A stretch of 64,000 bases of DNA from Limnanthes douglasii subsp. nivea (Eukaryota; Streptophyta; Magnoliopsida; Brassicales; Limnanthaceae). The position numbers and the translations under genes were made by a program. The notes under the pieces were generated by a model. That model saw only the letters and a program-made list of their open reading frames with translations. It searched no databases and was not told where the DNA came from. Numbering within the stretch: the first letter of the stretch is position 1; each line of letters begins with the position of its first letter. The stretch covers positions 131,610,376 through 131,674,375 of the forward strand of contig JAUPFV010000002.1 of the NCBI GenBank assembly GCA_036936605.1, in the 5' to 3' direction. Shown here one piece after another: positions 20,585-33,439 of the stretch.

Positions 20585-23500
20585 GGATGAGTTAATACCG
20601 GAAGAGGTAGTATATGAGGAAGACTTACCCAAACCCGATGACATACATGATAAGTATATTGTGGACTATCATTACCCGGATTACAAATCTAAAAACGAGT
20701 AGCCTATCAAATCCGGGTTCGCTATAAATGTGTATTCGGATAACCACTAGCGGCAAGAGCATGCTCCGGAAAGTATGGAGGTTGACTACGCTAATATTCC
20801 GTCACCAACTGGGAGAGAGGATGACTACCCTAATACGCTGATGCTGTTAGGGAGCGAGGATGGCTTCTATAATATGTGGCCGCCACCCGGTAACGAAGAT
20901 GATTACCCTATAAAATACCATAACCAAAGAAAAGGTAACATGACCGCTAATGAAAATAAAGAAGACTATGACCAAATAAAATGCAACATAATATTTACTA
21001 TAAGAGGTAGTCGATGAAGAAACACATTCGGAGGTAGTACTAGAGGAGGTTGTATCGGATGAGTTAGTACCAGAGGAGAAATAACCCTTTGAATGACATA
21101 CCCGATCAATATTTCCTGGACCACCATTACCTGGATTACATACTCGAAGTTGAGCACCCTATTGTAACGAGGTTCGCTGCCATAATGTATCCGGAAGACC
21201 ATCATGAGGAAGAACCTCATCCAGACAGTCAAGAGGTTGACTGTGCTAATACATCACCACCATCTGGGAGCGAGGATGACTAACCTAATACACCGCTACC
21301 GTCTGTAAGTGAAGATGACTATCATAATACGGTGTTGCCATCTATGAGCGATGGCGACTACCCTAGAGAAGAAGACAATGACTGGAGCAAAAGGTAACAT
21401 AATATTTACTAAATGAGGTATTAAAATAAAAAAATACAGTCGGTAGTAGTACTGGATGAGGTAATATCGGAGTAGGACTTACCCGAACTCGATGACATAT
21501 ACAATCAACACTTCCAGGAGCACCACTATCCGTATTACATATCCAAAGACAAGCACCCTAATACGTCGCTGTCATCTGGGTGTGAAGATAACTACGTTAA
21601 TATGCTGCCACTGCCTTAGAGTGAGGATGACTACCCTGGAGAAAACTATGACCGAAGAGAAGGTAACAGGAACGACGATGAAAATGATGAAGAGTATAAC
21701 CGAAGAAAATGTAACATAATATTTACTAGGCGAGGTAGTAGAAGAAGAAAAACAGTCGGATATAGTACTAGATGAGGTAGTACCGTAGAGGGTGGTACCG
21801 GAGGAGGTAGTATCAGAGAAGGACTTACCTGAATACTTCCTGGAGCACCACTACCCAAATTCCATACCAAAAAATGAGCACCCTATTGTACCCGGTTTTG
21901 CTGCCAATGTGTATCCACTAGGGGGAAGAGCATGATCCAGAAAGTCAAGATGTTGCCTACGCTAATATGTCGCCACCAAATGGGAGTGAGTATGATTACA
22001 CAAATCGTCGTTGCCGTCTGGGAGCGAGGATGACTACCCTAATACGTTGCCACCGTCTGAGAGCGATGACTACCTCGGAGAAAACTATAACCAAAGAAAA
22101 GGTAACATGAGCAAATATGAATACTATAAACGAAGTAAATGTACGATCAACACTTCCCAGAGCACCACTACCCGGACCTAATGACATACCCGATCAGCAC
22201 TTCCCGGAGCACCACTACCCGGATTACATACCCAAAGACGAGTACGCTAGGAGGCGAGCCATATCTGGAAAGTCAAGAGGATGACTACCCTAATACACCA
22301 CCGCCTCCTGAGAGCGAGGGTGACTACCCTGGATAAAACCATAACCAAAGAAAAGGTAACAGGAGAAGACTATTTTGAAGAAAATGTAACATAATATTTA
22401 CTATAGGAGGTAGTAAAGAAAGAAGAAAAATCAGAGGTAGTACCGGAGAAGTTAGTACCAAAGAAGGACTAACCTGAACCCGATGACATACCCAATCAGC
22501 TCTTCCCGGAGCACCACTACCCGGATTACTCCCCTGAAGATGAGCACCCTATCGTACTCGGGTTTGTTGCCAATGCGTATCCAGAAAACCACTGGGGAAA
22601 AGCCTGACTTGGAAAGTGAAGAGGTTGACTATGCTAATACGGCGCCACCGCCTGGGAGCGAGGATGACTAATCTAATATTATGCCGCCACCTGAGAGCGA
22701 GGATGACTACCCTGTAGAAGACTATGACCAAAGAAAAGGTTACCGGAGCGACGATAAAAATGAAGAAGACTATGAGCAAAGAAAAAGTAACATAATATTT
22801 ACTAGAGTAGGTAGTTGAAGAAGAAACACGGTCGGAGGTAGTACCGGATGAGAACTTACCCAAACCGAATTACATAACCAAAGAGGAGCACGCTACCGTA
22901 TCCGGGTTTGCTACCAATATGTATCAGGAAAACCACTAGGGAAAATACCTCATCCAAAAATTAAAGGAGTTGACTATGCTAATACGCCGCCACAGTATGT
23001 GAGCGAGGATGACTATCCTAATACGTCGGCGCCATCAGGAAATACGGATGAGTACCCTAATACGATTTCTTTTTTTTGGAGCGAGGATGAGTACCCTTGA
23101 GATGACTATGATAAAAGAAAAGGTAACATGAGCGATGATGAAAATGAAGAAGACTATAACAAAAAAAGCATAATATTTACTAGAGGAGGTAGTAGAAGAA
23201 GAAACACGTTTGGAGGTAATACCGGTGGAAGTAGTACCGAAGGAGGACTTACCCAAACTAATGACGTACCCGATAAGGACTTCCTGGAACATGAGTACCT
23301 GGATTACATACCCAAAAATGAGAACGCTATCCCATCAGGGTTTACTGCCAATGTCTATCCGGAAAACCACTAGGTGGATGATCCTGATCTGGAAAGTCAA
23401 GTGGTTTACTATGTGAATACACCACCACCGTCTGGGAGCGAGGATGACTACCTTGATATGTCGCTGCCATCTGGGAGCTAAGATGACTATCCTAATACGC

Positions 23501-24346
23501 TGCTGCCGGCTGGGAGTGAGGAGGACTATATTTTCAAAGACTATAATTGAAGAAAATATAGCAGGAGCGACAATGAAAATGAAGAAGACAATGACCGAAG
23601 AAAATGTAACATAATATTTACTAGAAGAGGTAATAGAAGAAGAAACACAGTCGGTGGTAGTACTAGAGAAGGTAGTACCGGAGGGGGACTTACCTGAACC
23701 TGATGACATACCCAATCAACACTTCTCGGACCACCACTACCCGGATTACATACTGGAAGATAAACTCCCTATCTTACCCAGTATCGTTGCCAATGTGTAT
23801 CAGGAAAACCACTAAGGAGAATAGCCTGATCCGGAAAGTTAAAAGGTTGACTACGTTAATACACCACTGCCATTTGGGATCGAGGATGACTACCTTAATA
23901 CGCTGTCGTCGCCTGGGAGGGAGGATGCAAGTGAAGAAGACTATAACTGAAGAAAATGTAACATAATATTTACCAAGAGGAAGTAGTAGAAGAAGAAACA
24001 GAATCAGAGGTAGTACCGGAGGACTTACTTTAACCAGATGACATACCCGATCAGAAATTCCTGGAGCACAACTGCCTGAATTACATACCCAAAAGCGAGC
24101 ACTCTATCTTACGTGAGTTTGATGTCAATGGGTATCGGGGAAACCATTAGGGGAACAACCTGACCCGGAAGGTCAAGAGGTTGACTACGCTAATATGCCG
24201 CCACCGTTTAGGAGCGAAGATAACTACCATAATACGCCACTACCGTCTAGGAGCGAGGATGACTGTCTTGGAGAAGATTATGACCGTAGAAAAGATAACA
24301 TGAGCGAAGATGAAAATGAAGAAGGCTATGATGGAAAAAGAATGTA
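20585..24346 (+). repeat. Acidic-protein-like higher-order repeat array 1 (copy A), pseudogene-like
   Basis: About ten head-to-tail units, mostly 300-460 bp. Each, read on the plus strand, has the order EVVPEEDLPEPDDIPDQ, then HFPEHHYPDYIP, then a DEHPIV.GFAANVYPENH segment, then ESQEVDYANTPPP, then two or three 42-bp sub-repeats coding SGSEDDYPNTLPPP, then EDYDRRKGN. The HYPDY anchor recurs near 20668, 21125, 21525, 21845, 22165, 22215, 22518, 23299, 23740 and 24072. Every unit has stops; most share CAC-TAG after the PEN codons. The array starts abruptly in mid-unit and ends at about 24346 in an AT-rich tail that looks like a 3' untranslated region. I do not recognise the protein. The composition (Asp/Glu, Pro, Tyr) suggests a disordered structural or binding protein. 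Confidence 0.8.
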
Positions 24347-25413
24347 GTAGAATATTTAATTGGACTGAAAAAAGCTAATATATGTAAGTTATATTTAACT
24401 ATCTGTTTTATGTATATAAGTTGTGTTTATGTAATTGGTGATGATGTTCTATGTTTGGGTGATTATATATATTAAGTCACAAACATATTGTCTTATTTTT
24501 TGATGAAGTTTTACCAGCAGAAGACCACTTATCATGTTTATGAATGCTGGTTTAACTTGTATTAGTGTGTTTCACAAAAGAAACTATAAACAAGTGTTGT
24601 ATCTCCCTCTTCTAGAAGGATAATCTAGTATTAAAACAAAATTTAAACAAAAAAATATAAATAAAAACTATAATTAATATTTTTGTAGTTATAACTTATA
24701 GTTTTTAAAATAGATAAAAATAATCTTCTACTAGGCTAAAAATCATGGTTTGTCACCAAAGTTGGTCACTTGTTTGAAAACAATAAATTTTTTTTATCAA
24801 AACAGTCACTTTTTTTCACCAATAGTCACTAGTGAGACACATGATAATTATAGTTTTAATTTAAATTAATATTTTTAAAATTTTGTTTTCTATCTGTAAT
24901 TTTTATATAAAACTTAGTTCTTAAAATCACTTTTTAAAAATCATAAAAATAAAATTTCACCAATAGTTTTTCATTAAATATTCGTTATTGAAATATTAAA
25001 AGCTTAATTTTAAATTTATTTTAAAAATAAATTTAAAATTAATTACTCATTACAAATCATATTTTATAAATTAATAAAAGTTATTTTTGTCTAATTAGAA
25101 AACTTCAAATTCTAATATCTATTATGCATTTCAAAACTACAACATTAACAAAAATATACTTAATTTAAATATGGTTTCATATTTATTTATTTTTATTGTA
25201 GAAAATAAAATAAAATAAACATGTGTTTAATAAATAAATTATTAATTTAATATGTTTTATAAATTTATTAATGAATAAAATTTACTAGTTGAAATAAATT
25301 CATTAGTCTTTCCACCCATTAGTATAATATTATGAACACTCTCTATTTACCCCTTTCCTCTCCTTGTTTTTTCCTTTCCATAGTCTCTCTCTAGAAAACC
25401 AAAACCAAGCCCT
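24347..25413. other. AT-rich spacer between arrays 1 and 2 (copy A)
   Basis: Very AT-rich and non-coding. It may hold the 3' end of array 1 and the promoter of array 2. A pyrimidine-rich stretch (25340-25400, CTCTCTATTTACCCC..) directly before array 2 looks like a plant 5' untranslated leader. A 39-bp palindrome lies at 25004-25042. Confidence 0.5.
25004..25042. repeat. 39-bp perfect palindrome (copy A)
   Basis: Nineteen-base arms (TTAATTTTAAATTTATTTT and its complement) around one central base. It is conserved without change at 56833-56871. Confidence 0.95.
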
Positions 25414-27224
25414 TTGTTTTGGTTTTCTATTTGTGAAGTATATTGTCATACTCGTCCCAGAAAACATTACGACCAATACCACCTCGACAGGGATTATATC
25501 GGAGAAGAAGAAACAGAGTCGGAGGAGGAGGTCGTTACAAAGGAGATAGAAAAATACAAAACACAGTCGGAGGTAGTACACGAGGACGAGTTACCGGATC
25601 CCAATGAGATACTCGATCAAAACTTCCCGGAGCACCTCTACCCGGATTACATACCCGAAGTCGAGCACCCTATTGTACATGGCTTCACTGCCAATGTGTA
25701 TCCGAAAAACCACTAGGGGGAATAGTCTGATCCAAAAAGTCAAGAGGTTGACTACGCTAATACGTCGCCACTGTCTGGGAGTGAAGATGCCTTTTAGTAC
25801 GACACTGTCGTCTAGGAGCAAGATCGACTACCCTAATACGCTGCCGCCGCCTATGAGCGAAGATCACTACCTTGGAAAATACTATGGTCGAAGATAAGGT
25901 AACAGGAGCGACGATAAAAATAAAAAAGACTATGACTGAAGAAAAGGTAAAAGAACATTTACTAGAGGAGGCAGTAGAAGAAGGACCACAGTCAGAGGTA
26001 GTACCAAATGAGGTATAACCTGAGGAGGACGTATCCGAACCCGATAACATACTCGATCAACACTTCTCGGAGCACCACAACCCGGAGTAGATACCGGAAG
26101 ACGAGCATCCTATCTCACCAGGGTTTGCTGCCAATATGTATTTGGAAAACCACTAGGAGGAATAGTCTCATCTGGAAAGTAAAGAGGTTGACTACGTTAA
26201 TACGCCACCACCGTCCGGGATCGAGGATTACTACCATAAGACGCTGCTGCAATCTAGCAGCGATGATGACTATTTGTCGTCGTCTGGGAGTGATGATGAG
26301 TACCATGGAGAAGACCATGACCGATAAAAGGTAAAAAAAAGCGACGATGATTATGAAGAAAACTATGACCGAAGAAAATGTCACATAATATTTAGTAGAG
26401 GATGTAGTAGATAAAGAAACACAGTTGAAGGTAGCACGAAGGAGGACTTACCCAAACCGATGACATACCCAATCAACCTTTCGCGGAACACCACTACCCG
26501 GATTACATACTCGAAGATGAGCACCATATCGTACCCGGGTTCACCGTAAGTGCGTATCCGGAAGAAGATCCTGATCCGCAAAGTCAAGAGGTTGAATACG
26601 CTGGTATGTCGCCACAGTCTAGGATCGAGGATGGATACCTTAATACGCCGCAACCATCTCGTAGCGAGGATGGCTAACCGAATACGCTATCGTCGCTTGG
26701 GATGGAGGATGACTACCCTAGCGAAGATTGTGACCGAAGGAGGTAGTACAAGAAGAAACACAGTTAGAGGTAGTATTGAATGAGGACGTACCCGAACCCG
26801 ATGAAATACTCGATCATTATTTCCTAGAGCACCACTACCCGGATTGTATACCTGCAGATGAGCACTCTATCGTACTTGGGTTTGCGGCCAATGTGTATCT
26901 AGAAAACTACTTGGGAAAAGAGCGTGATCCGGAAAGTAAGAAGGTTTACTACGCTAATATGCCACCACCATATGGGAGCGATGATGACTACCCTAATACG
27001 CCGATGTTGTTAGGGAGAAAGGATGAATACCCTTCTACGCTGCCGTCGTCTGGGAGCGACGGTGAGTACCCTCGAGAAGACTATGACCAAAAAATGGTAA
27101 GAAAAGCGACGATGATAATGAAGAAAACTATGACCAAAGAAAAGGTAAAATAATAATTACCAGAGGAGGCAGTAGAAGAAAAAACCATTGAGAGGAAGAA
27201 TATGATCTGAAAACCATGTGTATT
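25414..27224 (+). repeat. Acidic-protein-like higher-order repeat array 2 (copy A), with a distinct first unit
   Basis: The first unit has its own N-terminal sequence, RPRKHYDQYHLDRDYIGEE, followed by a normal unit (open to TAG at 25714). No ATG opens the frame; the codon at 25414 is TTG. Later HYPD-type anchors are near 25640, 26080, 26497 and 26840. The most intact unit, 26794-27153, reads DVPEPDEILDHYFLEHHYPD through to SGSDGEYPRED without a stop and has TTG where most units have TAG. The array is cut at about 27225 by the duplication junction. Array 2 looks like the 5' part and array 1 like the 3' part of the same kind of gene, arranged head to tail. Confidence 0.75.
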
Positions 27225-28749
27225 CGGAAGGACGCATAATTATCTCTGACCCCAAACTAACTTTCTTTTTCTTTGCAGTTTTTTCATCACTGCTCGCCTT
27301 ATGTCTCTTATGATCCTTCCTTGTGATCTGAGGCGGATTATCTTATCCGCCGGCTTCTTTAACTGTAACCTCAACTGCCTGCAACAAAGCGGCATTGATT
27401 CCTCCTTGGTTTTTCGAGCTGGCCCCTTATGTGACTTGTTGAGATGTATCAACTTTGGTTTTTTGCTTCTTCTTGTTTTTAATCTTGTCCATGTTACTAC
27501 GACATTTGTTTTGGGAAAGAAAGAAAAGTTTGCTATCGTTAGCCTCAGTCCTCTTCAAAATAATATCAGCAAGAGGAGGAGTGGTCAGCTTCTCCCAAGT
27601 AAGGTCCCTACTCCCCAGAGTGTTACAAAGGTGAGACCTCACATAGTTTCCAGAAGTATAGTAGTTGTGGAAACCATTTTCCCATTTCTCGGATGCCCAT
27701 TCATTTAGCTTGGCATATGTAGCATGGTCTGCCTCTAGGTGCTCCAGAAACGTTTTTGCCAATACTACTACAAAACACAATATCCAGACCAGAATATTAA
27801 CACAACATGTAAGAAATTAATAAAAATACGATAAGGTATTACTTGAACTCTTCCAACGATTGGTTAGCTGGCTGGGGTCTGTGGTGGATTTTATCTTTTT
27901 GCCATTATCCCACGCCCCGCTGATAAAAAAGAATTGAGTCCTCTGTGGCTTCTCGGACTCCAGCAGATTGTCTACCAACTTGAAATCATTCCCCCAATTG
28001 AGCACTTCAGTATATACCACAAATTCTGTGATTTACAATCCATGGGGGACTCCGGAGTGACTGGGATTCTCATTTTGACATATTCAGGGAAGCTCCACTT
28101 TGTTCGGATCTGATCCAACTCAGCAGTATGGGTGTATACATAAGCTATGTTTTGAAAGGCTATCAAGTACTTCACATTGACCTTTTGGAAGTTTGGACCA
28201 AATTTCCCCTCTAGACACTCTGGAAGTGTGTCAGATTGCATAAGCCCACCTTATTTTAGTGGTCCGATCTGCTGCCTCTTGTGTCCTCCCGGACGTTTTG
28301 AAGGAAGTGCCATCCATACTGCTATCCATGGTCTCCTTCACTATGAGTGACTGATATTCGGACGGTTTAGTATCTGCTGGGGGCTCTGTTGTCTCCGAAC
28401 TGGAAGGTTTCAAAGAGGAAGGAGTACTTTTGGCTTTAGACAAACGGGAAAGGTGAAGGTGAAGGTTTCCTAACATTGGAAACTGCCTTCTCTTTAGGCG
28501 GAGAATCTTGGGACTCTTGAGCTGAAGACCCTAATTGTAAGGGAGATAGGGTTGGGAAAAAATATGTTTTTCTAACCTTTGATGTCTTAAATGATGATGC
28601 GCTCTGGTCTGTACTTGTTTTTGGTCGACTGGTTTCTCCATCGGGAGAGGCAGGGAGTCCAGCTGCAACTCTTGCGTCTCTTCTTGCTCATCTAAATTAG
28701 ATAAATTTAGCCAGCCTCCATTCGCCAATGCGTTTCTAGCTGTGAACAT
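27225..28749 (-). pseudogene. Antisense ORF of Ty3 element 1, copy B, cut at the duplication junction
   Basis: Same relic as 10471-12751 but without its C-terminal third, because the duplication begins inside it. The start MFTARNALANGGWLN is at 28749. The KYLIAFQNIAYVYTHTAEL block is near 28175, and NWGNDFKLVDNLLESE near 28000. After the candidate intron (27765-27842) come LAKTFLEHLEADHATYAKLN and TLGSRDLTWEKLTTPP. This copy preserves the frame through TLGSRDLTW where copy A is frameshifted, so it shows the family better. Confidence 0.85.
27765..27842 (-). other. Candidate intron, antisense ORF copy B
   Basis: Seventy-eight nt on the minus strand from GTAATACC (27842) to TTTTGTAGTAG (27765), the same boundaries and phase 1 as copy A. 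Confidence 0.68.
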
Positions 28750-29176
28750 AAATTTACCCAAGCGTAATTTAAAAAGATTATCAAGCTTTCTCTCTCTATA
28801 ATTTTTTGTGTTCTCAGATATAATGAAATAGTGAAAATGATTTATATAAGAGATTGAGAGATATGAGCTTACCTAGGGGAAGACAAATCGATCAAATTAA
28901 TGATTAAGGGCTAGAAAGTATGGGGGTTACAACCCTAAGTTACTTTTTAGCCAACTAGGTACATGAAGCTAGGAGAAAAAAAATGGTTGAGAGGTCAAAC
29001 CAGAACTCGACACGTGTCCCACTTCTAGAAACTGAATTTTGGGATTCTTATCTGTAAGGTTAATCTCTTCGAATCCGATCAAGACTCAGTTCGGATGATC
29101 ACCTTGAATATTTAGTGAGTATTAAATTTTCGAATTAGCTCTTCCAAAGATTCTTTGCAAAAGCTAAAGGGGCTAC

Positions 29177-29528
29177 TGATGAGTTCAGATTATATTGACA
29201 AAGGCCATGTTATATATCGTGAGGGCTATTCGGACATATCCCATAGCATGGCCCATCGAACAGAATAACTTAGTGCATTATGACTCAGCTAGTTGCTAGT
29301 CGTTTTACCTCTTGAGGTAATGGGTTTTAAACTTAACCTACCATGACCCGACCCAGAACGCCCATGGACCACCACATTAGTATAAATACCCCAACTACTT
29401 TCATTAATGAGGGTAATGAGAATTTATTGCTAGTACACACCTTAATTATCTCTCGACATCTTACCTTAAACATTAAATTCTCAAAACTCTTTCCAAAACT
29501 ACCCTTTCACCAGAAGTTATCCACATTA
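29177..29528 (+). repeat. 3' LTR of Ty3 element 1 (copy B)
   Basis: 352-bp duplicate of 13178-13508 without the 24-bp deletion. It is followed by the same ATATT (29529-29533). Confidence 0.9.
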
Positions 29529-29533
29529 ATATT

Positions 29534-30016
29534 GAGAGACAAGATAAACAATCTCTCTATAGTTAATACATTTAAATTTAAAATTTATTATTATTGATAA
29601 GTTGAGTATTCATAAGGATAATGTTTGGTTTTAGATTCTCTTATATATAATAACCTATAAAATTGGTGTTTTATTTATACTCAAATGATATATTCAATTA
29701 AAGTTGTCCGATCATATATGTATGTAGGGTTATTAATGGTTTATGAGAACCAGGAACTGAACTGGAACCAAATCAATAAGGAACAAACTGAACCTTAACA
29801 ATCTGGTTCGCGGTACTATTTTTAAAAATGACACCGATAAAAAATCAAAATGGTAAAGCCGATTCAGAACCGAATCTATACAGCTGATAAAACTGATAAA
29901 CTGGTAGATTCGATAAAAAACTGAACAGATAAAATCAATAAAGTCGATAAACCGCTATAATATATACGAAGTTGAACCAAAAAATAATTAGAATCAATTG
30001 TTTATTTATTTATTTT

Positions 30017-30086
<70 letters not shown>

Positions 30087-30521
30087 AGAACTATTAAATA
30101 AAGAATAATTAAAAATATCAAAATTTCACTTATAAAATATGATTTTTATATGATTTATTGAAGTAAAAAATTGAAAATCAAAGTAAAATTAAACTTAAAA
30201 TAAAGTTTTAAAATAAAATATAAAAAAACATTAATGAACTTGATAAATTTTAAAAAATTTATATACTTGTTGGATATATTTAATTTTTTTTATCATAATT
30301 TATAGGTCGATATTGTTAAAGGTTCACCTTTACCAACGATAGATCCATTGTATATGCGCACTACTAGAGAAGAGGCTAATCCTTGATCGATCCCCTTGCT
30401 TTATGGAGTCGAATAATTTTTACTACTATAACAACCCACACTAGTACAATTTAGAGAATACGAGAATCTAATAGTAGACTTAAAGGATCGTTCTCTGTTG
30501 TACCATAAAATTCCTCATGTT
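29534..30521. other. AT-rich flank of copia-1 (copy B)
   Basis: Duplicate of 13514-14474; no gene seen. It includes a (TA)30 tract at 30019-30078. Confidence 0.55.
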
Positions 30522-32933
30522 TTAAAGATACACTATATAGTCTGAAGATATATCGTTATTCGTTTCCCTAGTAGATCTACGCAAAAGCATAATTTCTTCA
30601 GTTTGCACTTGAACTTCTTGAGGAGGTAGAGTTTGTTCTTCTTGAACAACTTCATTTTGCTTCATTGGAACAACTTCATTTTGTTCAATTTGGACAATAT
30701 CCACAGGAGGAAGATTAACATCATCTTGAGTATCATTATGTTCTAATGAATCTGAAGTGATGATTGGCCTTCTAATTACCATATCATCATCTGATACTAT
30801 AGTATCATTGTTAGAACTTTCATGAATCTCTACTGATTCTTCCTTAAAATGAATGTTCGTTACTAAATTCTTCCCTTATACTCTATATCCTCAAAGAATT
30901 CCATTGTACCCATCTCAAATATATTCTTTGTAGAAGGATCATAAAACTTAAAATTCCTAGTGTGCTCGGAATATCCGATGAAATAACTACTAATCGTTTT
31001 GGAGTCCAATTTCTTTTCATCCGGCCTATAAGGCTTCGCTTCAGCTGGACATCCCCAAACATGTAAATGTTTTAAACTAGGTTTACGCCCAGTCCAAAGT
31101 TCATACGGTGTCTTAGTAGTTGCTTTCGTCGGAACTCTATTAAGTAGGTAGGTCGCACATTTTATTGCTTCTCCCCAGAGTAATATAGGTAATGTTGAAT
31201 GACTAATTATACTTCGTACCATATATTTCAATGTACGGTTTCGTCTCTCAGATACTTAATTCATGCTGGGTGAACCCGACATCGTATATTGAGGGACTAT
31301 CCCACACTCTTCTAGGAACTTTGCAAACGGTCCATGACGTTGTTCACCTGAACCATCATATCTCTCGTAGTATTCACCACCACGGTCTGATCTGACGCAC
31401 TTAATGTCTTTACCAAGTTGTTTTTCAACCTCGGTTTTAAAGGCTTTGAACTTTTCAATGGCCTCTGATTTTTTGTGAATAAGATATAGATACCCATATC
31501 GTGAAAATTCGTCAATGAGAGATACAAAATATCGTTGGCCGTTCCATGATGCTGTAGGGAACAGACCACAGATATCTGTATGTATCAAATCCAAGACCCC
31601 TTTCGCTTTGTATGCATCTAATCGTTTCACTTTGTTTTGTTTTCCTTTTATACATTCAACACAAACGTTGAAGTCTGAAAAATCCAGTTCACTTAATAAA
31701 CCTTCTGAAACAAGCTTTTCAATCCTATTTCTAGAAATGTGACCTAATCGCTCGTGCCAAAGTTTTTCTGAATTTTCCAGTTTACAATTTAGTTTTCCAG
31801 GTACGTCTACATTCATTATATCTTTGTGATCCTTTATAGTATCCAATAAATACAAGTCATCATTTGCTATTAACTTTCCAGAACCAACAACATTACCACG
31901 TAAATAAAGACATAAACTTTCATTTCCAAATAGACAAGAATAACTTAATTTGTCCAACAACGGAAAGGAAATTAGGTTCCTTGTAAAAGAAGGTACATAC
32001 AATATGTCTTTTAAATACAAAAAATGTTCACTGGTAAGCAACAAAAGAAAATCACAAATAGAATGAATTAAACACGAACTGCCATCAGCTATATAGATGG
32101 ATGTTTCACCATCACTCGGGCTTCGGTTTCTTATCATACCCTGCAAAGAAATACAAACATGAGTTGTTGCTGCTGTATCAACCCACCAAGTATTTCTCGG
32201 TACTGAAACTAAATTGATCTGAGAACAGACCATAGAAGTGAAAATAACTTTGGCTTTCATCATAACCCATTTTTCACATTCTTTCTTAAAGTGTCCCGGT
32301 TTCTTACAATAGAAGCAACCCCATTTACCAGAAGTACCCTTATGCTTCTTTTGTCCCGAACCGGATGCATGTGCATACGAACCTTCATACTTTCTCTTAA
32401 TTCCCTTATCCACTTGAGCTTTCACCATTTTCACTTCTGGATGTTCTTGCTTCATCTTTTCCTCATCTTGTGTTGCCTAAGGGATGAGCTCGTCAAGAGT
32501 CCATTTCTCGCGCTGACAGTTATAAGAAGTTTCGAAGTTCTTATACCGATGAGGGAAAAAGTGAAAAGCAAAGCTTACCAAAAACATCTTCCAGAAGGTC
32601 AATCTTTACTTCTTTCAATTTGGAAGCGATGTTTGACATTTCCAAGATGTGCTCACGAACAGTCCATTTGCTACAATCTTTCATAGAGGCTAGCTTAATA
32701 AGCATCATCTTAATCTCTAGTTTATCGTTCTTGGAAAAACATTTCTCTATCTCTTCGAGAAACATATTCGCATTGGTGATCTCCGGTGGAACTGCACCTC
32801 GGAAAGCTAATGAAATTGCTTGCTTCATGATCCACAGACTTACCCTATTTGATTTTTCCCATGCCTCTAACTCGTTCTTCTCCATATGAGAACTATTATT
32901 ACTCAGAGATTTAGGTTCGTCGACCCTTAATGC
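30522..32933 (-). pseudogene. Copia-1 relic, copy B, 3' portion up to the element 2 insertion
   Basis: Duplicate of the copia-1 polyprotein. The linker LLRRSTRE is at the low end, integrase at 30863-32000 with the same internal TAA (31256), protease WWVDTAATTHVC near 32180, and a knuckle changed to CFYCKKPGHFKKEC near 32310. The gag part is open to 32933, where Ty3 element 2 was inserted; the remaining gag codons are at 43438-43567. RT and RNase H are missing at exactly the same place as in copy A, so the loss predates the duplication. Confidence 0.9.
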
Positions 32934-33366
32934 TGATGAGTCCGAATTCAGCATGCTCCCCGGACATGGACATATCAGTCCAAGGCTTCCGGACCGGACC
33001 GACCAGACAGATCACATGGACCGGACAGGTCACTTTGAACACTATGACCACAGGATTGTTCGAACTATGACAAAAGTACTAAAAAACCTAAACACTTCTT
33101 GACTAAGCTACTTGCTCTCCTACTTAGAGCTCATGGGTCTTTGAACATGACCCGGATCCGTTAAACATGACCCGAAAGCCCATAAGGGCCCAAATATCAG
33201 AGTATAAATACTCAACCACCTGCATTAACTATGGGTAATGAGAATTAACTGCTACCAAGCTGCTTAATTATCTCTCTACTCTCTAAACACTTAAAACACC
33301 CACATACTTCCTTAATACACCAACTGAAATTACTAGCCTACCCTCAGGCGATTATTATCCACACCA
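32934..33366 (+). repeat. 5' LTR of Ty3 element 2
   Basis: 433 bp, with a TATAAATA box at 33203-33210. It is rich in CCGGA strings in its first 100 bp. Confidence 0.95.
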
Positions 33367-33369
33367 AAT

Positions 33370-33387
33370 TGGCGACCACAGTGGGAG
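33370..33387 (+). other. Primer-binding site of Ty3 element 2
   Basis: TGGCGACCACAGTGGGAG, three bases after the LTR, identical to element 1. Confidence 0.87.
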
Positions 33388-33439
33388 CACGAAGGTGCCT
33401 GAATCAAGCATTCAAAACCAGCTAAGAAAATCTGTCCGT

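Larger units (their letters stand above)
11228..27224. repeat. 16-kb tandem duplication, copy A
   Basis: The segment from TTCGGAAGGACG (11226) to about 27224 is repeated directly behind itself. The features repeat in order: the 3' part of Ty3 element 1 with its LTR, copia-1, the hAT-like element, the LTR, and arrays 1 and 2. The length is close to 16.0 kb. Confidence 0.92.

Noticed and set aside
20585..24346. Repeat array as a possible CRISPR array
   Set aside because: The units are long, degenerate, coding-like and without short constant repeats separated by unique spacers. The context is a plant genome.
21646..26334. Numerous minus-strand and off-frame open frames across the acidic arrays (Val/Ser/Arg-rich proteins)
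   Set aside because: They are out-of-frame readings of the same repeat unit. The plus-strand acidic frame is the one with conserved motifs and an alternation typical of protein repeats.
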